From Cedecea selenatireducens (GTDB lineage Bacteria > Pseudomonadota > Gammaproteobacteria > Enterobacterales > Enterobacteriaceae): a stretch of DNA of 64,000 bases. The notes beneath the pieces were generated by a model that saw only the letters and a list, made by a program, of their open reading frames with translations, had not been told where the DNA came from and did no database searches. Shown piece by piece: positions 51,388 to 60,570 of the stretch. The stretch's first letter is position 1. Each line of letters opens with the position of its first letter. The translations under genes were made by a program, and so were the position numbers. Location of the stretch: assembly GCF_042138895.1 (NCBI RefSeq), contig NZ_JBHIKW010000003.1, forward strand, positions 186,001 through 250,000, in the 5' to 3' direction.

Positions 51388-52632
51388 ATGAGTTCGCAAG
51401 CTTCTGGATTACTGCAGCGCTTTGCCCGCGGCAGCCTCGTAAAACAAATTCTCGTTGGCCTGGTGCTGGGCATTGTGCTCGCGCTGGTCTCCAAACCCGC
51501 CGCCGTGGCAACCGGCCTGCTCGGGACGCTGTTCGTCGGCGCGCTCAAAGCCGTGGCGCCGGTGCTGGTCCTTACGCTGGTGATGGCTTCTATCGCTAAC
51601 CACCAGCACGGCCAAAAAACCAATATCCGCCCAATTCTGGTGCTGTACCTGCTGGGCACGTTCTCCGCCGCGCTGACGGCGGTCGTCGTTAGCTTTATGT
51701 TCCCTTCCACGCTTCACCTGACCAGCAGCGCCACGGATATTTCGCCGCCGTCAGGGATCGTCGAAGTGATACACGGCCTGCTGATGAGCACGATTGCCAA
51801 CCCGATAGACGCCGTGCTGAACGCCAACTACATCGGCATTCTGGTATGGGCCGTTGGCCTGGGCTTTGCCCTGCGCCACGGCAGCGAAACCACCAAAAGC
51901 CTGGTGAACGATTTGTCTGACGCGGTGACCTTTATCGTGAAGGTGGTTATCCGCTTTGCGCCAATCGGGATCTTCGGCCTGGTCGCCTCTACGCTCGCCA
52001 CGACCGGTTTCTCCACGCTCTGGAGCTACGCCCAGCTGCTGCTGGTGCTGCTGGGCTGCATGTTCGGCGTGGCGCTGATCATCAACCCGCTGCTGGTGTT
52101 TATCACCACTCGCCGTAACCCGTATCCGCTGGTGCTGGCCTGCCTGCGCGAGAGCGGCGTGACCGCGTTCTTTACCCGCAGCTCGGCGGCGAACATTCCG
52201 GTCAACATGAGCATGTGCCAGAAGATGAACCTGGATCGTGATACTTATTCAGTGTCGATTCCGCTGGGGGCAACCATCAATATGGCCGGGGCCGCAATAA
52301 CGATTACGGTGCTGACGCTGGCTGCGGTGCACACGCTGGGCGTACCGGTGGATCTGCCCACCGCGCTGCTGCTGAGCGTGGTGGCTTCACTTTGCGCCTG
52401 TGGGGCTTCTGGCGTGGCGGGCGGTTCGCTGTTGCTGATCCCGCTGGCCTGCGGCATGTTTGGCATCCCGAATGAGATTGCCATGCAGGTGGTGGCGGTA
52501 GGCTTCATCATCGGCGTATTGCAGGATTCCTGTGAAACCGCGCTGAACTCTTCTACCGACGTTATCTTTACCGCTGCCGTTTGTCAGGCCGAGGATGCCC
52601 GTCTGGCGAAGGCCGATCCGCTACGCGGTTAA
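51388..52632 (+). CDS. sstT: Serine/threonine:Na+ symporter SstT
   Basis: A 414-residue dicarboxylate/amino acid:cation symporter (DAACS) with about eight membrane helices and two re-entrant hairpins. The TRSSAANIPVNMSMCQ and PLGATINMAG segments (serine-rich hairpin and NMxG sodium/substrate site) are intact. It takes up serine and threonine with Na+. The start at 51388 follows AGGAAGG; the longer frame upstream is unconserved. Confidence 0.95.
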   Translation: MSSQASGLLQRFARGSLVKQILVGLVLGIVLALVSKPAAVATGLLGTLFVGALKAVAPVLVLTLVMASIANHQHGQKTNIRPILVLYLLGTFSAALTAVVVSFMFPSTLHLTSSATDISPPSGIVEVIHGLLMSTIANPIDAVLNANYIGILVWAVGLGFALRHGSETTKSLVNDLSDAVTFIVKVVIRFAPIGIFGLVASTLATTGFSTLWSYAQLLLVLLGCMFGVALIINPLLVFITTRRNPYPLVLACLRESGVTAFFTRSSAANIPVNMSMCQKMNLDRDTYSVSIPLGATINMAGAAITITVLTLAAVHTLGVPVDLPTALLLSVVASLCACGASGVAGGSLLLIPLACGMFGIPNEIAMQVVAVGFIIGVLQDSCETALNSSTDVIFTAAVCQAEDARLAKADPLRG

Positions 52633-52732
52633 TGCTTTCACATCGCCCGGCATAGGTCTATTAGTCAAAATATTTACGATTATGAAGGGGCGGCGCAAAT
52701 TACGTTCACTTCCAGCGTCGCTTCTGGTTTTT

Positions 52733-52820
52733 ACCCTCACCCTGACCCTCTCCCTAAAAGGGAGAGGGGATAAACCCTGTATCCCGCAGCTTGCTTTCTC
52801 CCTCGCCCCTTGGGGATAGG
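52733..52820. repeat. REP-like element (copy E)
   Basis: ACCCTCACCC, then a CCCTCTCCC/GGGAGAGGG palindrome around a 4-base loop, is followed about 45 bases later by a degraded second unit (CTCGCCCCTTGGGGATAGG) lacking the closing GGGTGAGGG. It occupies the 198-bp sstT-uxaA gap, in the place of E. coli ygjV. Confidence 0.7.
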
Positions 52821-52830
52821 AGCCGGGAAA

Positions 52831-54318
52831 TCAAAGCGTGACACCACTCTTAAACAGCGCCAGCTCGCGGAAATCATTTTTCTCGTTGCAGGTTGGCGCG
52901 CCGTTAACTTTCTCAACGATCGTCCCGATAAACTTCTCCAGCAGATCCGGCAGGGTGCTGCCGTGCAGCAGCTTCCCGGCGTCAAAATCGATCCAGTGCG
53001 GTTTCTTCGCGGCCAGCTCGCTGTTAGTGGCAATTTTCACCGTTGGCACAAACCCGCCGTAGGGCGTTCCGCGCCCGGTGCTGAACAACACCATGTGGCA
53101 GCCTGCCCCCGCTAAAGCGCTGGTAGCAACAGCATCGTTGCCGGGCGCGCTCAGCAGGTTTAATCCAGCCTGTTTTAACCTTTCGCCATAGCGAAGGACG
53201 TCAACGATTTGGCTTTCACCGGCCTTCTGCGTACAGCCGAGCGATTTCTCTTCGAGCGTGGTGATCCCGCCCGCTTTGTTGCCCGGGGAGGGATTCTCAT
53301 AAATAGGCTGCCGGTGCTCGATAAAATAGCGTTTGAAGTCGTTGATCATCGCCACCGTTTTCTCGAACGTGGCTTCGTCACGACAGTGGCTCATCAGCAG
53401 CCTCTCCGCGCCAAACATTTCCGGTACTTCCGTCAGCACCGTCGTGCCGCCGTTCGCTACGACATAGTCAGAAAAACGGCCCAGCATCGGGTTCGCGGTA
53501 ATGCCGGAGAGGCCGTCCGAGCCGCCGCATTCGAGCCCGAATTTCAGCTCGCTCAGTTTGCCCGGTTCGCGCCTGTCGTGGCGCATTGCCTCATACAAAG
53601 CGTGCAGATGCTCCAGCCCGGCTTCAACCTCATCGTCCTGCTGCTGAAGTGCCATGAAATGGACGCGCTCAGGGTCGTATTCACCTAAGGTTTCGCGGAA
53701 CGCGCTAATTTGGTTGTTTTCGCAGCCCAGGCCGACCACCAGCACCGCACCTGCGTTCGGGTGATGCACCATGTTTTGCAGCATGGTGCGGGTGTTGAGA
53801 TGGTCATCCCCCAGCTGAGAGCAGCCAAACTGGTGGCTGAACAGCCAGGCCCCGTCGATATCCGGCGCATTGCCCGTCTGCTGCAGAAAACGGCTCAGCA
53901 TTTGCCGCGCAATGCCGTTCACGCAGCCGACGGTGGGCAGGACCCATAGCTCATTGCGGATGCCAACCGCGCCGTTGCTACGGCGATAGATGCTTACCTC
54001 ACGGTCGCCGAAAGGTTCCACCGCCGGCACTATTTCCGGCTGGTAGCGATATTCATCGACATCATTAAGGTTAGTGCGCAGGTTATGGGAATGAAGATGC
54101 TCCCCGGCGGCGACATCGCAAAGCGCGTGGCCTATCGGCAGGCCGTACTTCACGACGTTTGCCCCTTCGGCAATCGGCTGGAGCGCGAACTTGTGGCCAC
54201 GGGCGATCGGCTGTCGAAGCCTGAAAGTTTCCGCCGCAGCGCCCACCTCTTCGCCCTCCGCCAGGTCCACCAACGCAACCGCAACGTTATCCAGCGCATG
54301 GATCCTGATATATCGCAT
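52831..54318 (-). CDS. uxaA: Altronate dehydratase UxaA
   Basis: A 495-residue cytosolic enzyme, the same size as E. coli UxaA. It dehydrates D-altronate to 2-keto-3-deoxygluconate in the galacturonate branch, using Fe2+ or Mn2+. The N-terminal SAF-like domain (about 1-100) and the large catalytic domain, with VVGLGCENNQIS and LKFGLECGGSDG motifs, are intact. It follows uxaC by 7 bp. UxaB, which supplies altronate, is not in the window. Confidence 0.95.
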   Translation of the reverse strand: MRYIRIHALDNVAVALVDLAEGEEVGAAAETFRLRQPIARGHKFALQPIAEGANVVKYGLPIGHALCDVAAGEHLHSHNLRTNLNDVDEYRYQPEIVPAVEPFGDREVSIYRRSNGAVGIRNELWVLPTVGCVNGIARQMLSRFLQQTGNAPDIDGAWLFSHQFGCSQLGDDHLNTRTMLQNMVHHPNAGAVLVVGLGCENNQISAFRETLGEYDPERVHFMALQQQDDEVEAGLEHLHALYEAMRHDRREPGKLSELKFGLECGGSDGLSGITANPMLGRFSDYVVANGGTTVLTEVPEMFGAERLLMSHCRDEATFEKTVAMINDFKRYFIEHRQPIYENPSPGNKAGGITTLEEKSLGCTQKAGESQIVDVLRYGERLKQAGLNLLSAPGNDAVATSALAGAGCHMVLFSTGRGTPYGGFVPTVKIATNSELAAKKPHWIDFDAGKLLHGSTLPDLLEKFIGTIVEKVNGAPTCNEKNDFRELALFKSGVTL

Positions 54319-54325
54319 CTCAGCC

Positions 54326-55738
54326 TCAGTTCAGCTCAATGGCAAAGTAGTCGCGGGCGTTGTTGAAGCAGATGTTTTGCACCATCTCCCCTAACAGCGG
54401 CAAATCTTCAGGCACTTCGCCCGCCTGCACCCAATGGCCAAGCATGCGGCACAAAATGCGGCGGAAGTATTCGTGACGGGTGTAGGAGAGGAAGCTGCGG
54501 CTGTCGGTCAGCATACCGACAAAACGGCTCAGCAGGCCGAGCTGTGCAAGCTGGGTCATTTGCCGTTCCATACCGTCTTTCTGATCGTTAAACCACCAGC
54601 CGGATCCGAACTGCATTTTTCCCGGCATGCCCTCGCCCTGGAAGTTACCGACCATCGTGCCAATCACTTCGTTGTCCCGTGGATTGAGGCAGTAGAGAAT
54701 GGTTTTAGGCAGCAGATTTTCCTCATTCTGTTTGCTCAGCAGCTTCGACAGCGGCTCGGCCAGCGGGCGATCGTTGATGGAATCAAAGCCTACGTCCGGC
54801 CCCAGCAGGCGGAACTGTCGCTGGTTATTATTGCGCAGCGCGCCGATGTGGTACTGCTGCACCCAGCCGCGACGGGCGTATTCGGTTCCCAGCCACGCCA
54901 GCACCGCCGTTTTAAACTGCGCGGCTTCGGTTTCATTGACCGAGTTGCCCGCCAGACGACGGGCAAGAATAGCGTCCAGCGTGGCTTCATCCGCTTCGGC
55001 AAAGACCACCACGTCCAGCGCATGGTCGGCAACCTTGCAGCCGTGGGCGGCAAAATGATCGAGTCTTTTACCTAACGCCGCCTGAAGATCGCCGAAGCGG
55101 CGGATGTCGGTATCAGAAACCGCTGACAGCGTCGAAATGTAGTCGCTGAACGTTGCCTGCTCGATATTAAAGGCCTTGTCCGGGCGCCAGCTCGGCAGCA
55201 CTTTGACGTCGAAGCTGCCGTCTTTAGCTACGGCGGCGTGGTGCTCCAGAGAGTCCACCGGATCGTCAGTTGTCCCCACCATTTTCACGTTCATCTGCTG
55301 CATGATGCCGCGGGCGGTGAATGCGTCCTGCTCCAGCAGCGCGTTGCACTGATGCCAGATTTCATCCGCCGTTGCCGGGGAAAACAGCTTGCCGGTGATG
55401 CCAAACGGGCGGCGCAGCTCCAGATGCGTCCAGTGATACAGCGGATTGCCAAGGGTGTGCGGCACCGTTGCCGCCCAGGCGTCAAACTTTTCGCGATCGC
55501 TGGCATCGCCGGTACAAAGCCGCTCGGCCACGCCGTTAGTGCGCATCGCACGCCACTTGTAGTGATCCCCTTTCAGCCAGATGTCATACAGGTTTTTAAA
55601 GCGATAGTTGTCGGCTATTTGCTGCGGCGGCAGATGGCAGTGGTAGTCAAAAATGGGCTGTGATTTCGCGTAGTCGTGATACAGGCGGCGGGCGAATTCG
55701 GTATCAAGAAGAAAATCTTCGGTCATAAACGGGGCCAT
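54326..55738 (-). CDS. uxaC: Uronate isomerase UxaC
   Basis: A 470-residue amidohydrolase-superfamily isomerase interconverting glucuronate/fructuronate and galacturonate/tagaturonate. The metal site DYHCHLPPQQIA near residue 30 and the late LTDSRSFLSY region are intact. Length and sequence are very close to E. coli UxaC. It is the first gene of the uxaCA operon and divergent from exuT with a 374-bp control region between. Confidence 0.96.
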   Translation of the reverse strand: MAPFMTEDFLLDTEFARRLYHDYAKSQPIFDYHCHLPPQQIADNYRFKNLYDIWLKGDHYKWRAMRTNGVAERLCTGDASDREKFDAWAATVPHTLGNPLYHWTHLELRRPFGITGKLFSPATADEIWHQCNALLEQDAFTARGIMQQMNVKMVGTTDDPVDSLEHHAAVAKDGSFDVKVLPSWRPDKAFNIEQATFSDYISTLSAVSDTDIRRFGDLQAALGKRLDHFAAHGCKVADHALDVVVFAEADEATLDAILARRLAGNSVNETEAAQFKTAVLAWLGTEYARRGWVQQYHIGALRNNNQRQFRLLGPDVGFDSINDRPLAEPLSKLLSKQNEENLLPKTILYCLNPRDNEVIGTMVGNFQGEGMPGKMQFGSGWWFNDQKDGMERQMTQLAQLGLLSRFVGMLTDSRSFLSYTRHEYFRRILCRMLGHWVQAGEVPEDLPLLGEMVQNICFNNARDYFAIELN

Positions 55739-56112
55739 AGTGGAGCGTCCTCAGCAAAGAGCGTTTCTGTGCTTGTGCATGATGGAACAAAGTTATCACA
55801 CCAATTTTTAGGCAACGACCTCAATTTTGCGTTAAAGCTCACAAAACAGACACATTAATCCCGCCTTCTCACGGCAAAACAGGGCTAAATCCCGCACCAT
55901 TTCTGGCTTCAAGCCGCTATCCAGCATGGTATTACCTGAAAATGCTTTTGTGATATCACTCAACTTATAAAGATGTATGACAAGTTATCTTTCAAGCCGT
56001 CGCAGTACCTCTTGCCGGGCAACGCTTGCCGCGGCCCATAGGTGACAAGAGCAGGAACGGCAGCCGGTTTACCTGGAACAACGTTCACAATAAAGACGGG
56101 ATGGGGTTATAA
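55739..56112. promoter_or_regulatory. uxaC / exuT divergent control region with CRP and ExuR-like sites
   Basis: The 374-bp region holds a CRP-like site TGTGA-TATCAC-TCAAC (55949-55964) and, just before it, TGGTATTACC (55927-55936), close to the ExuR/UxuR half-palindrome TTGGTATACCAA. Both lie where divergent uxaCA and exuT promoters would be controlled in E. coli. The remainder is unassigned. Confidence 0.6.
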
Positions 56113-57414
56113 ATGCGAAAAATTAAAGGCTTACGCTGGTACATGATAGCGCTGGTGACGCTGGGCACCGTGCTGGGCTATCTGACCCGTAACACGGTGG
56201 CCGTTGCGGCCCCCACGCTGATGAGCGAGCTGAATATCACCACGCAGCAGTATTCGTGGATCATTGCAGCTTATTCAGCTTGTTATACCATTATGCAGCC
56301 GGTTGCTGGCTACCTGCTGGACGTGCTCGGCACCAAAGTTGGCTACGCGGTGTTTGCCGTGGCCTGGGCGATATTCTGTGGCGCAACCGCTCTCGCGGGT
56401 AGCTGGGGCGGCCTGGCGCTAGCCCGTGGCGCGGTCGGTGCCGCTGAAGCGGCGATGATCCCCGCCGGATTAAAGGCCAGCAGCGAGTGGTTCCCCGCCA
56501 AAGAGCGCTCTATTGCGGTGGGCTACTTCAACGTGGGCTCTTCCATTGGGGCAATGATTGCCCCGCCGCTGGTGGTCTGGGCCATTGTGATGCACAGCTG
56601 GCAGATGGCATTTATGATAACCGGCGTGCTGAGTTTTATCTGGGCAATGGTCTGGCTGTGGTTCTATAAAAATCCGCGTGATCAGAAAAAGCTCTCCAGC
56701 GAAGAACGCGAATACATCATTAGCGGCCAGGAAGCCCATCACCAGACTGATAACACGAAAAAGATGTCGGCCTGGAAAATCCTGCGCAACCGCCAGTTCT
56801 GGGGCATCGCTCTGCCGCGCTTCCTGGCAGAACCCGCGTGGGGCACATTCAACGCCTGGATCCCTCTGTTCATGTTTAAAGCCTACGGCTTTAATCTGAA
56901 AGAGATTGCGATGTTCGCGTGGATGCCGATGCTTTTCGCCGACTTTGGCTGCATTCTTGGGGGTTATTTGCCGCCGCTGTTCCAGCGCTGGTTTGGCGTC
57001 AACCTGATTGTTTCCCGCAAGCTTGTCGTGACGATGGGCGCGGTATTGATGATTGGCCCTGGCACCATTGGCCTGTTTACCAGCCCTTACGTGGCGATTG
57101 CTTTGCTCTGCGTGGGCGGGTTTGCACACCAGGCGCTGTCCGGCGCGTTAATCACCCTGTCTTCCGACGTTTTCGGGCGTAACGAGGTGGCGACGGCTAA
57201 CGGACTGACGGGAATGGCGGCCTGGACTGCCAGCACGCTGTTTGCTCTGGTTGTAGGTGCCCTGGCCGACACAATGGGCTTCAGCCCGCTCTTCGCGGCG
57301 CTTGCCGTGTTCGATCTTCTCGGCGCGATTGTTATCTGGACGGTGCTGAAAAACCAGTCTGCCAGCGAACTTGCGGCCGAGAGCGTCGTGCCAAACGCCG
57401 TGACACAATCCTGA
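56113..57414 (+). CDS. exuT: Hexuronate transporter ExuT
   Basis: A 433-residue major-facilitator permease of the anion:cation symporter group with twelve transmembrane segments, importing galacturonate and glucuronate with protons. The N-terminal TRNTVAVAAPTL and loop motif GYLLDVLGTKVGYAV agree with ExuT. It is followed by the conserved GAAEAAMIPAGLKASSEWF. It precedes exuR by 108 bp. Confidence 0.95.
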   Translation: MRKIKGLRWYMIALVTLGTVLGYLTRNTVAVAAPTLMSELNITTQQYSWIIAAYSACYTIMQPVAGYLLDVLGTKVGYAVFAVAWAIFCGATALAGSWGGLALARGAVGAAEAAMIPAGLKASSEWFPAKERSIAVGYFNVGSSIGAMIAPPLVVWAIVMHSWQMAFMITGVLSFIWAMVWLWFYKNPRDQKKLSSEEREYIISGQEAHHQTDNTKKMSAWKILRNRQFWGIALPRFLAEPAWGTFNAWIPLFMFKAYGFNLKEIAMFAWMPMLFADFGCILGGYLPPLFQRWFGVNLIVSRKLVVTMGAVLMIGPGTIGLFTSPYVAIALLCVGGFAHQALSGALITLSSDVFGRNEVATANGLTGMAAWTASTLFALVVGALADTMGFSPLFAALAVFDLLGAIVIWTVLKNQSASELAAESVVPNAVTQS

Positions 57415-57420
57415 TCTCTG

Positions 57421-57440
57421 ATGCCGCCTACGGGCGGCAT
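57421..57440 (+). terminator. Weak hairpin after exuT
   Basis: ATGCCGCC-TACG-GGCGGCAT is a perfect 8-bp stem right after the exuT stop, followed by TTCTC only. It could be a weak terminator or an mRNA end-protecting structure between exuT and exuR. Confidence 0.55.
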
Positions 57441-57476
57441 TTCTCACCCTCGTTGCTAGAGCGCTATCGGAAAAAG

Positions 57477-57487
57477 TGGTATAACAA
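57477..57487. promoter_or_regulatory. ExuR-like operator upstream of exuR
   Basis: TGGTATAACAA sits 35 bp before the exuR start and resembles the TTGGTATACCAA operator with one or two changes. It may mediate autoregulation of exuR. Confidence 0.45.
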
Positions 57488-57522
57488 ATTCATTCACGCG
57501 CAGCCCTCTTCCGGAGCAACTT

Positions 57523-58299
57523 ATGGACGCCATTGAACCCCGCCGCCTTTACCAGCAGCTCGCCGCCGAACTTAAGCAACGTATTGAAACAGGTGTTTAC
57601 CGGGTCGGAGAAAAACTGCCTGCGGAGCGTTACATTGCGGAAGAAAAAAACGTCAGCCGCACCGTTGTCCGTGAAGCGATTATCATGCTGGAAGTTGAAG
57701 GATACGTTGAAGTGCGTAAAGGCTCAGGCATTCACGTCATGTCCAGCCAGGCGAAGTACATGACCGTGCCGGACGAGCGCTTTGAATTTGCCAATTATGG
57801 CCCTTTCGAACTTTTGCAGGCGAGGCAGCTTATTGAGAGCAATATTGCCGAGTTTGCCGCCACCCAGGTCACCAAGCAGGATATTGTGAAGCTGATGGAG
57901 ATCCAGGAAAAGGCGCGAAACGAGCAAACGTTCCGTGATTCTGAGTGGGATCTCCAGTTTCATGTACAGGTTGCGCTGGCAACGCAAAACGGCGCGCTGG
58001 CCACCATCGTAGAAAAAATGTGGAGCCATCGCGTTCACAATCCATACTGGAAGAAACTGCACGAACACATCGATATGCGCCCGGTGGATAACTGGTGCGA
58101 CGACCACGATCAGATTCTTAAAGCACTGATTAGGAAAGATTCTCATGCTGCGAAGCTGGCCATGTGGCAGCACCTCGAAAATACCCGCCAGATGCTGTTT
58201 AACGCCACCAGCGACGATTTTGAATTCAACGCCGACCGCTATTTATTTGCTGAAAATCCGGTGGTTCATCTGGATACGGCCGCAAACGGTCAAAAATAG
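57523..58299 (+). CDS. exuR: ExuR, GntR/FadR-family repressor of hexuronate uptake and breakdown
   Basis: A 258-residue regulator with a winged HTH (about 10-75; LPAERYIAEEKNVSRTVVRE) and an FCD domain (about 95-235). It is the orthologue of E. coli ExuR, which represses exuT, uxaCA and uxaB until tagaturonate or galacturonate is present. It is a paralogue of UxuR at 12 kb. The neighbourhood (exuT before, yqjA after) is the E. coli order. Confidence 0.95.
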   Translation: MDAIEPRRLYQQLAAELKQRIETGVYRVGEKLPAERYIAEEKNVSRTVVREAIIMLEVEGYVEVRKGSGIHVMSSQAKYMTVPDERFEFANYGPFELLQARQLIESNIAEFAATQVTKQDIVKLMEIQEKARNEQTFRDSEWDLQFHVQVALATQNGALATIVEKMWSHRVHNPYWKKLHEHIDMRPVDNWCDDHDQILKALIRKDSHAAKLAMWQHLENTRQMLFNATSDDFEFNADRYLFAENPVVHLDTAANGQK

Positions 58300-58619
58300 T
58301 CATTTTTCCCGCCGAGGGTAAGCAAACCATAAATAGTGTCAGCGTTTGTAAATACCCTCGCCAGCCTCTTCCCCAGTAAGCAAAATCATTGCTCAACGAA
58401 CTGCAAATACTGTGACGTGTAACGCGTAGTTTTGTTACAATTAGATGCAATTTCACCGTCTGTGTGGGTTTCGCGCCCTCTCGCTGTCGTTTCAGGTCAT
58501 GTTATTTCGACTCAGCGGCGCGGGCAGTGGGTTGTAGCCAGCAAATGATAATAAAAACCATGCTGCATTCTGCTCATCCGTTTACACCGGCGACCTAAAC
58601 GAAGTGCCAGGAACCCTGA
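58300..58619. other. exuR-yqjA intergenic region, no assigned feature
   Basis: 320 bp of non-coding sequence. There is a T/A-rich start around 58330-58350, a GTGACGTGTAACGCGTAG stretch near 58410 that could be a promoter element, and one 30-codon frame (58445-58537) without a ribosome site or conserved pattern. It probably carries the yqjA promoter, but no motif, including a CpxR box, could be assigned with confidence. Confidence 0.5.
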
Positions 58620-59282
58620 ATGGAACTACTGACTCAACTGCTCTCCGCTCTCTGGAGCCAGGATTTTGAAACGCTCTCCAATCCGTCAATGATTGGCATG
58701 CTCTATTTTGTGCTGTTCATGATTTTATTTCTTGAGAACGGCCTGCTTCCGGCGGCGTTTTTACCCGGCGATAGCCTGTTGGTGCTGGTCGGCGTTCTGA
58801 TTGCCAAAGGAACAATGGGTTTCCCGGAAACGATCGCGCTGCTCACCATTGCCGCGAGCCTCGGCAGCTGGCTTGGCTACATCCAGGGGCGCTGGCTCGG
58901 GAATACGCGCCTCGTGCAAAACTGGCTTTCGCACCTGCCGGCCCATTATCACCAGCGTTCACACCAGCTCTTCCATAAACACGGGCTGTCTGCGCTGCTG
59001 GTTGGCCGCTTTATCGCTTTTGTTCGCACTCTGTTGCCAACTATTGCCGGATTATCGGGTCTTAGCAGCACCCGCTTCCAGTTCTTCAACTGGATGAGCG
59101 GCCTGCTGTGGATATTGATTCTGACTACCCTGGGCTATTTGCTGGGCAAAACGCCGGTCTTCCTGAAGTACGAAGACGCCTTAATGTCGTGCCTGATGCT
59201 GATCCCGGTGGTGCTTCTGGTCATCGGTCTGGTCGGTTCGTTAATCGTGCTTTGGCGTAAAAAACGCGGCCAAAGTAGCTAG
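58620..59282 (+). CDS. yqjA: DedA-family membrane protein YqjA
   Basis: A 220-residue inner-membrane protein with the DedA signature FLPGDSLLVLVG and GYLQGR-like GYIQGRWLG (family acidic and arginine residues), and a C-terminal RFIAFVRTLLPTIAGLSG. In E. coli it supports proton-dependent osmosensing, membrane potential and resistance to alkaline pH. It is followed 9 bp later by mzrA, as in E. coli. Confidence 0.95.
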   Translation: MELLTQLLSALWSQDFETLSNPSMIGMLYFVLFMILFLENGLLPAAFLPGDSLLVLVGVLIAKGTMGFPETIALLTIAASLGSWLGYIQGRWLGNTRLVQNWLSHLPAHYHQRSHQLFHKHGLSALLVGRFIAFVRTLLPTIAGLSGLSSTRFQFFNWMSGLLWILILTTLGYLLGKTPVFLKYEDALMSCLMLIPVVLLVIGLVGSLIVLWRKKRGQSS

Positions 59283-59291
59283 AGGGATTCG

Positions 59292-59669
59292 ATGAAATTA
59301 GCGTTCACACGCCGCCTGAGGGCGGCGCTGCTTGTTGGAGCCCTGGCGATTGCTTCGCTGATGGTGTGGTCCAGCATGCAGAATCAGGATTCAACCCTCG
59401 AAATTCGTGCCTCACGGCAGGGTGGAAGCATTCCCGACGGTTTTTATGTCTGGCACCACCTTGATGCCAACGGCATTCGTTTCAAAAGCATTACGCCGCT
59501 CAACAACACGCTGCTGGTAACGTTTGACTCCAGCGCCCAGAGCGAAGCCGCGAAAGAAGTGCTGAACCGCACGCTGCCGCAAGGGTACGTAATTGCCCAG
59601 CAGGACAGCGATAAAGACGCGCTCGCATGGCTCTCTATTCTGCGCCCTGACCACAATCATCTCGGCTAA
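59292..59669 (+). CDS. mzrA: Modulator of EnvZ/OmpR, MzrA (YqjB)
   Basis: A 125-residue bitopic inner-membrane protein with one transmembrane segment (about 9-27) and a small periplasmic domain, matching E. coli MzrA, which binds EnvZ and links it to the CpxAR response. The GGSIPDGFYVWHHLDANGI and LPQGYVIAQQDS segments are conserved. It is probably in one unit with yqjA. Confidence 0.9.
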   Translation: MKLAFTRRLRAALLVGALAIASLMVWSSMQNQDSTLEIRASRQGGSIPDGFYVWHHLDANGIRFKSITPLNNTLLVTFDSSAQSEAAKEVLNRTLPQGYVIAQQDSDKDALAWLSILRPDHNHLG

Positions 59670-59844
59670 TCTCCTTTCTCTCTGTCTGAATTTGCTATCA
59701 TCTTCTGGGTTTTTAGCCAATTCATGACTATGCTTTAGCTGTTTTTACCGCTATTCATCAGCGCTTTTTCGACACTCTGGAACGACGCATGGAGTATGAT
59801 CGCCTGATACTTTTATGAGTCATCTTACAATGGAAGGTTTAACC

Positions 59845-60213
59845 ATGAATTACCGCACCGTACTGGCACTTGCTTTACTCACCCTGACCTCTGCCGCCCA
59901 GGCAAATACCCTTTGCAGCGAGAAAGAGCAGGATATTCAACGCGAGATTGGCTATGCGGAAAAACACAACAATCAGCACCGTATTGATGGTCTGAAAAAA
60001 GCCCTGAGCGAAGTACGCGAAAACTGCAGCGACGCCGGCCTGCGCGCCGAGCATCAAAAGAAGATTGCTAAGCAGAAAGCTGAAATCGAAGAGCGTAAAG
60101 CCGATCTCGTTGAAGCCCGTCAGAAGGGTGACCCGGACAAAATCACCAAACGCGAAAAGAAACTTGCAGAAGCAGAAGATAGCCTCAAAGCTTTAGAGAA
60201 GCGTGATTACTGA
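59845..60213 (+). CDS. yqjC: Periplasmic DUF1090 protein YqjC
   Basis: A 122-residue exported protein with a signal peptide (1-20, cut after AQA). The mature part is a long charged coiled coil (HQKKIAKQKAEIEERKADL, then EKKLAEAEDSL) and two cysteines (Cys23, Cys56) that may pair. The start at 59845 is preferred over 59815 because it gives the signal peptide. In E. coli yqjC belongs to the RpoS-dependent yqjCDEK cluster. No biochemical role is known. Confidence 0.9.
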   Translation: MNYRTVLALALLTLTSAAQANTLCSEKEQDIQREIGYAEKHNNQHRIDGLKKALSEVRENCSDAGLRAEHQKKIAKQKAEIEERKADLVEARQKGDPDKITKREKKLAEAEDSLKALEKRDY

Positions 60214-60263
60214 TTGTGTAGTCGCAGACTTTAAGGATCCACCTCAAACACTCGGAGAGAACT

Positions 60264-60569
60264 ATGTCAAAAGATACTACGTCAGAACATTTACGCGCTG
60301 AGTTGAAATCCCTGGCAGATACGCTTGAAGAAGTCCTGAGTGCTTCCACGGACAAGTCAAAAACCGAACTGGATAAACTGCGTACCAAAGCGGAAAAAAC
60401 GCTCAAAGAGAGCCGTGACCGCCTCGGTGAAACCAGCGAAGCCATCGCCAAACAAACCCGCGAAGCCGCAGCCAAAGCGGATGATTACGTCCGCGAGAAC
60501 CCGTGGACCGGCGTTGGCATTGGCGCGGCGGTAGGCGTCGTGCTGGGTGTGCTGCTGGCGCGTCGTTAA
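60264..60569 (+). CDS. yqjD: Ribosome-associated membrane protein YqjD (DUF883)
   Basis: A 101-residue protein with a charged, helical N-terminal about 75 residues and a C-terminal membrane anchor (TGVGIGAAVGVVLGVLLARR). The E. coli orthologue is a tail-anchored stationary-phase protein that binds ribosomes at the inner membrane. It ends one base before the start of yqjE. Confidence 0.93.
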   Translation: MSKDTTSEHLRAELKSLADTLEEVLSASTDKSKTELDKLRTKAEKTLKESRDRLGETSEAIAKQTREAAAKADDYVRENPWTGVGIGAAVGVVLGVLLARR

Positions 60570-60570
60570 G

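Noticed and set aside
58445..58537. 30-codon frame before yqjA that could be a leader peptide
   Set aside because: No ribosome site and no attenuator structure was seen; conservation could not be tested by reading alone.
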